This document shows positions 52,071 to 55,087 of a DNA stretch of 55,087 nt, one piece after another. The notes under the pieces were generated by a model, which worked only from the letters and a program-made list of their open reading frames with translations, made no database searches and was not told the DNA's origin. Within the stretch, counting starts at the first letter, position 1. Every line of letters starts with the position of its first letter. The DNA comes from Emcibacter sp. (lineage in GTDB: Bacteria; Pseudomonadota; Alphaproteobacteria; Sphingomonadales; Emcibacteraceae), in assembly GCA_021774875.1 (NCBI GenBank), contig JAJFIP010000214.1, forward strand, positions 1 to 55,087. Reading direction: 5' to 3'. Position numbers and translations under genes: made by a program.

Positions 52071-53462
52071 ATGAGCAGTAATTCAGAGTTGGGGCGCAGC
52101 CTATCGTTAACGCAGTTTTTCTCAATCTCTTTTGGGGCTGCTATAGGGGTCGGTTGGATTATGCTAATGGGAGTATGGCTTGCAAAGTCAGGTTCCTTTG
52201 GCGCAGTGCTAGCTTTTTTGATTGGCGGATTAGCCGTAGGCTGGGTAGCACTTGGGTATCTTGAACTTGCCACAGCAATTCCAAAACCGGGTGGGGAAAT
52301 GATATTTACCTTTATGGTGTTTGGACCGCGGGTGGGCTTTGTTGTCGGTTGGTTTTTGGCGGCTGGTAATGTTGCAATATCAGCCTTTGAATCTATTTCC
52401 ATTGGGTGGTTAGTATCTACTATTGTTCCCCTATCGGATGGGCATGTTATTTATAGTATTCTAGGTGAAGATGTATATCTTTTACGCGTGGTTATAGGGC
52501 TTTGTTTTCTTGTGCTTATGGGGTGGTTAAATTATCGCGGGGCTGTGTTTGCTGCGTCTGCCCAGAATATATTCGTTGTGCTATTTCTGGCGGCTGCGAT
52601 TGTTTTTATTTTTACTGGATTATTTAAAGGGGACGTTGCTAACCTTATCCCTAAATTTGGGGGAACGACAACTAAGGATGCTATTGTTGGGGTCGTCAGT
52701 ATGTTAGCCATAGCACCTTTCTTTACGCTTGGTTTTAACTATGCGTTGCAAGGTATCGCGGAACGAGCATCAGACGTAAAGCTGAAAAGTATAGCGCATG
52801 TTATCATGCTTTCTATTTTGGCCATTGTGGTGTTTTATGCTCTTGTAATTATTGCAGCGGCCATGTCAGCACCTCGTGAGATCATTTTATCAGCAGATTT
52901 ACCAACAGCAGCTGCGTTTAGAGCTTTGCTTGGAGACGGCTTTCTGGGAAAGGTTGTATTAATCGCGGGCCTTTTCGGATTGTTAACAACATGGAATGCT
53001 GTGTTGTTTGCAGCTAGCCGAATTGTTTTTGAACTTAGTGCCATGGGTTTGCTTCCTGCTGTGTTTTGTAAGGTTCATCCTAAATATGGGTCACCCCATA
53101 TTGCGGCAATATTTGTAACAATGGCCAGTTTGCCGGGTGTTTTCCTTAGCAGTGCTGCGTTATCGCCCATTGTAGGGGCCGCTAGTATATGTGCGATGTT
53201 TGCACTGTTTGTAACATGTTTAGCGGTATATGCACGTAAGAGTGACACTGACTCAGTGACGTCACAATTCCATATGCCAGGAGGGTCTTCTGGTCGTGCT
53301 ATGACAGTTGTAATTGGTGCATTGTTATTATTGATTGCTATTTTTGAGCCCTTTGTTGACGGCTCTGATTTTTATTTTCCTCTGACATGGATAATAGTGA
53401 TTGTTTGGGGGGCGTTTGGCTGGTGGTTGTGGAAACCACATAAGAGCGAAAATCAAAATTGA
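52071..53462 (+). CDS. APC-superfamily amino acid/amine permease
   Basis: A 463-residue transporter with about twelve membrane helices. The N-terminal FSISFGAAIGVGWIMLMGVW is the APC helix-1 pattern (G-A-x-I-G), followed by PKPGGEMIFTFMVFG. It probably imports the compound degraded by the operon, likely an amino acid or amine. It starts 52 bp after the GNAT gene and is the last gene before the second regulatory copy. Confidence 0.88.
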   Translation: MSSNSELGRSLSLTQFFSISFGAAIGVGWIMLMGVWLAKSGSFGAVLAFLIGGLAVGWVALGYLELATAIPKPGGEMIFTFMVFGPRVGFVVGWFLAAGNVAISAFESISIGWLVSTIVPLSDGHVIYSILGEDVYLLRVVIGLCFLVLMGWLNYRGAVFAASAQNIFVVLFLAAAIVFIFTGLFKGDVANLIPKFGGTTTKDAIVGVVSMLAIAPFFTLGFNYALQGIAERASDVKLKSIAHVIMLSILAIVVFYALVIIAAAMSAPREIILSADLPTAAAFRALLGDGFLGKVVLIAGLFGLLTTWNAVLFAASRIVFELSAMGLLPAVFCKVHPKYGSPHIAAIFVTMASLPGVFLSSAALSPIVGAASICAMFALFVTCLAVYARKSDTDSVTSQFHMPGGSSGRAMTVVIGALLLLIAIFEPFVDGSDFYFPLTWIIVIVWGAFGWWLWKPHKSENQN

Positions 53463-53528
53463 AGGGAATGTTAAATGAGTAAGCCGTTGGATTTTGAATA
53501 GCCCTCAGTTTGTTAGACACCTTTGGGC

Positions 53529-53717
53529 TTTCACATTTGTTGGACCTGTTCAAAATTATACATTATTGACTAATCATTATTGACTAATAATATATAATAT
53601 TTTATAAACTTTAAAATACTGAAAATGAACGAACATGTTTTTTACTGGTTAGTTTAATGCAAAAGATTCAAGTTAACGAGAATCGCTACAAACTATTAGT
53701 GAATGTTGGGTTGAGAG
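53529..53717 (+). repeat. Duplicated regulatory segment, copy 2
   Basis: Matches 47897-48083 closely. The promoter and the GATTC...GAATC element (53665-53684) are fully conserved. The AACGAAC dyad has a changed right arm (GTTAGTT) and one extra T. Located 39 bp before the hydrolase ATG. Confidence 0.88.
53580..53608 (+). promoter_or_regulatory. Promoter of the hydrolase gene (same as copy 1)
   Basis: TTGACT (53580-53585), 17 bases, TATAAA (53603-53608), the same elements as in copy 1. Confidence 0.7.
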
Positions 53718-53755
53718 ATGTAGTTCTTGGTTATTATTTTTGTATAATTTTAAAA

Positions 53756-55087
53756 ATGAAAAGTAGAATTAATATGGTTTCATCAAGAAATATTATAAAA
53801 GAAATTTCTGTTTTCGTAGCAGGGATAGCATTCTTTTTTTTAGGCATCTTTTTCTCTTTATCTTTGAGTATTGCGCAAAATACTCAAACAGAGAATAATT
53901 TACAGAAACTACTAGAGCAATCCCTTGTTAAAAATAACGTTGCTGGTGCGAGTGTGGCTATTTGGAAAGGCGATGAACTGCTAACGGCTGTTGCCGGAGT
54001 AGTAAATATAAACACTGGCGTACCGGTTACAACAGATACAATCATGCTTATAGGATCAATAACTAAAGTATTGACGACGACATTGGTTATGCAATTGGTT
54101 GATGAGGGTTTGATTGATATTGATAAGCCGCTGCAATATTATTTACCTGATTTTACTCTTGCGGATAAAACCGCTGCTGCGGAAATTACCGTTAAGATGC
54201 TCTTAAATCATACCAATGGCATTGATCATGAAGGAAGTATAGGCCTCAATACTGATACTCCTGATAAAGAACGCATCATTGATCTGATAAATAGAGCGCG
54301 TACATTGGGGCAGGTTCATGCTCCTGGTGAGGCACTGTCCTACAGTAATGTTGGGCTAGTTCTGGCGGGTTATCTTGTAGAACGGATTACACAAAAAAGT
54401 TGGTATGATTTGGTTCGGGAACGCATTTATAAACCCCTTGAAATGAACCATGCGATTACGCAACCAGAGAATGCTTTGTTATACCGGGCGACTATTGGGC
54501 ATTTTCTAGATCCTGATACGGGCCATAACATTCGTGCAAATGCCCCTTTTCTTAGTCCAAAATATGCACCAGCTGGTGCAACTATTATGATGTCTGCGAC
54601 TGACCTTGTTGCTTTTGGGCGGGCACATATACTTGATGGGAAGGCGCATAACGGCAAGAATTTTTTATCAGAGAATAGCGCGCAGTTAATGCGTACTGAG
54701 ACTATCAGGACGCCTTTGGCTGCCTTTGGGTTGGGCTGGGGAATATTTGAAGGCGGTGCTATTGGACACGGGGGAGGTGGAGTTGGCATATATTCTTACC
54801 TATATGTTCACCCGGAAAAAAAAGTTGTTGCAGTAGTTATGACGAATAGTGCTCATGGGTATGCCGTTATAGAAGAAGTACTGCAATCCTTATATAAGGA
54901 AATAGATGTTGTTCCAAAAGGATCCAGGAGCAAAGCTATTATTGCAAAGGCTGAAGATAAAGCGATTGATGCCTTGCCATTAGTTGGTGAATTTGAAGGG
55001 CTCGGTCATCATCATATCGTGACAGAAGAGAACGGTAAATTGATGATTTCATCAATTTGGTATAAGGCAGAAGGATCCAAGGAAAAA
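53756..55087 (+). CDS. Serine beta-lactamase-family hydrolase (S12), cut by window edge
   Basis: The frame is open for 444 codons to the last base. A hydrophobic N-terminal segment (VFVAGIAFFFLGIFFSLSLS) is a signal peptide or anchor ending near SIAQ. The three motifs of class C beta-lactamase-like enzymes are seen: SITK (Ser nucleophile and Lys), YSN, and HGGGG near residue 341. After about residue 400 an extra domain begins. Such proteins act as esterases, amidases or D-aminopeptidases. The shared promoter with the catabolic operon suggests it releases or processes the substrate in the periplasm. Confidence 0.9.
   Translation, partial: MKSRINMVSSRNIIKEISVFVAGIAFFFLGIFFSLSLSIAQNTQTENNLQKLLEQSLVKNNVAGASVAIWKGDELLTAVAGVVNINTGVPVTTDTIMLIGSITKVLTTTLVMQLVDEGLIDIDKPLQYYLPDFTLADKTAAAEITVKMLLNHTNGIDHEGSIGLNTDTPDKERIIDLINRARTLGQVHAPGEALSYSNVGLVLAGYLVERITQKSWYDLVRERIYKPLEMNHAITQPENALLYRATIGHFLDPDTGHNIRANAPFLSPKYAPAGATIMMSATDLVAFGRAHILDGKAHNGKNFLSENSAQLMRTETIRTPLAAFGLGWGIFEGGAIGHGGGGVGIYSYLYVHPEKKVVAVVMTNSAHGYAVIEEVLQSLYKEIDVVPKGSRSKAIIAKAEDKAIDALPLVGEFEGLGHHHIVTEENGKLMISSIWYKAEGSKEK

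Noticed and set aside
54427-54789. Minus-strand ORF opposite the hydrolase gene
   Set aside because: The plus frame is open for 444 codons with SxxK, YSN and HGG motifs; the minus ORF is its shadow.

Overview
The window comes from a motile alphaproteobacterium of moderate GC. The evidence is the flagellin regulators FlbT and FlaF, the flagellar assembly regulator FliX, a DUF6468 gene directly after fliM, MotE and CheZ, DksA with a single cysteine, CtrA-like TTAA-N7-TTAA sites and sigma-54 (TGGCAC-N5-TTGCA) flagellar promoters. The gene content would fit a Kordiimonadales/Emcibacterales/Rhodospirillales-like lineage, but I cannot place it further from sequence alone.

Layout. (1) 1-1053: the end of a MoxR ATPase / CoxE-like VWA pair. 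(2) 1146-14657: flagellin production and glycosylation. This holds a TPR plus glycosyltransferase protein (FlmG-like), flbT-flaF, three flagellin genes, a FlaG-like gene, and a sugar-nucleotide operon (SpsF-like, methylase, PseB, PseC, SpsF-like, Gfo/Idh, GT-B-like). A PseH-like acetyltransferase lies behind two tandem flagellins. (3) 14850-19102: a second surface-sugar operon on the minus strand (DegT-type aminotransferase, methyltransferase, PseG-like, WbqC-like, TylF-like). (4) 19225-34315: basal-body and motor genes. These are flgI-flgJ-flgN-like, fliX, dksA, flgF-flgG-flgA-flgH, fliL-fliM-DUF6468-motE, cheZ, two MotB-like genes and a large secreted TPR protein. (5) 34312-41578: housekeeping genes phaC, alaC-like, hom, glpX and recJ. 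(6) 41655-41860: tRNA-Glu and tRNA-Met. (7) 41861-55087: an accessory region with more AT-rich, decayed and mobile sequence. It holds direct repeats, a candidate structured RNA, frameshifted small genes, a Fic protein with twin operators, a MITE-like element, a DUF4143 ATPase and IS6/IS3 remnants. It ends with a TetR-controlled catabolic cluster: acetoacetate-decarboxylase-like, aldehyde dehydrogenase, carnitine-dehydrogenase-like, GNAT, APC permease, then a serine beta-lactamase-family hydrolase cut by the window edge.

How the genes work together. Regions 2-4 form one motility programme. Sugar genes make an activated acetamido sugar, probably of pseudaminic type, although no PseI/NeuB synthase is present here. 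The FlmG-like protein could attach it to flagellin. FlbT and FlaF tune flagellin mRNA and secretion. FliX and sigma-54 promoters set the order of rod and ring gene expression. In region 7 the most striking signal is a ~187-bp promoter/operator segment present twice, once before the decarboxylase operon and once before the hydrolase gene, about 5.6 kb apart. This suggests a two-operon regulon for one unknown substrate.
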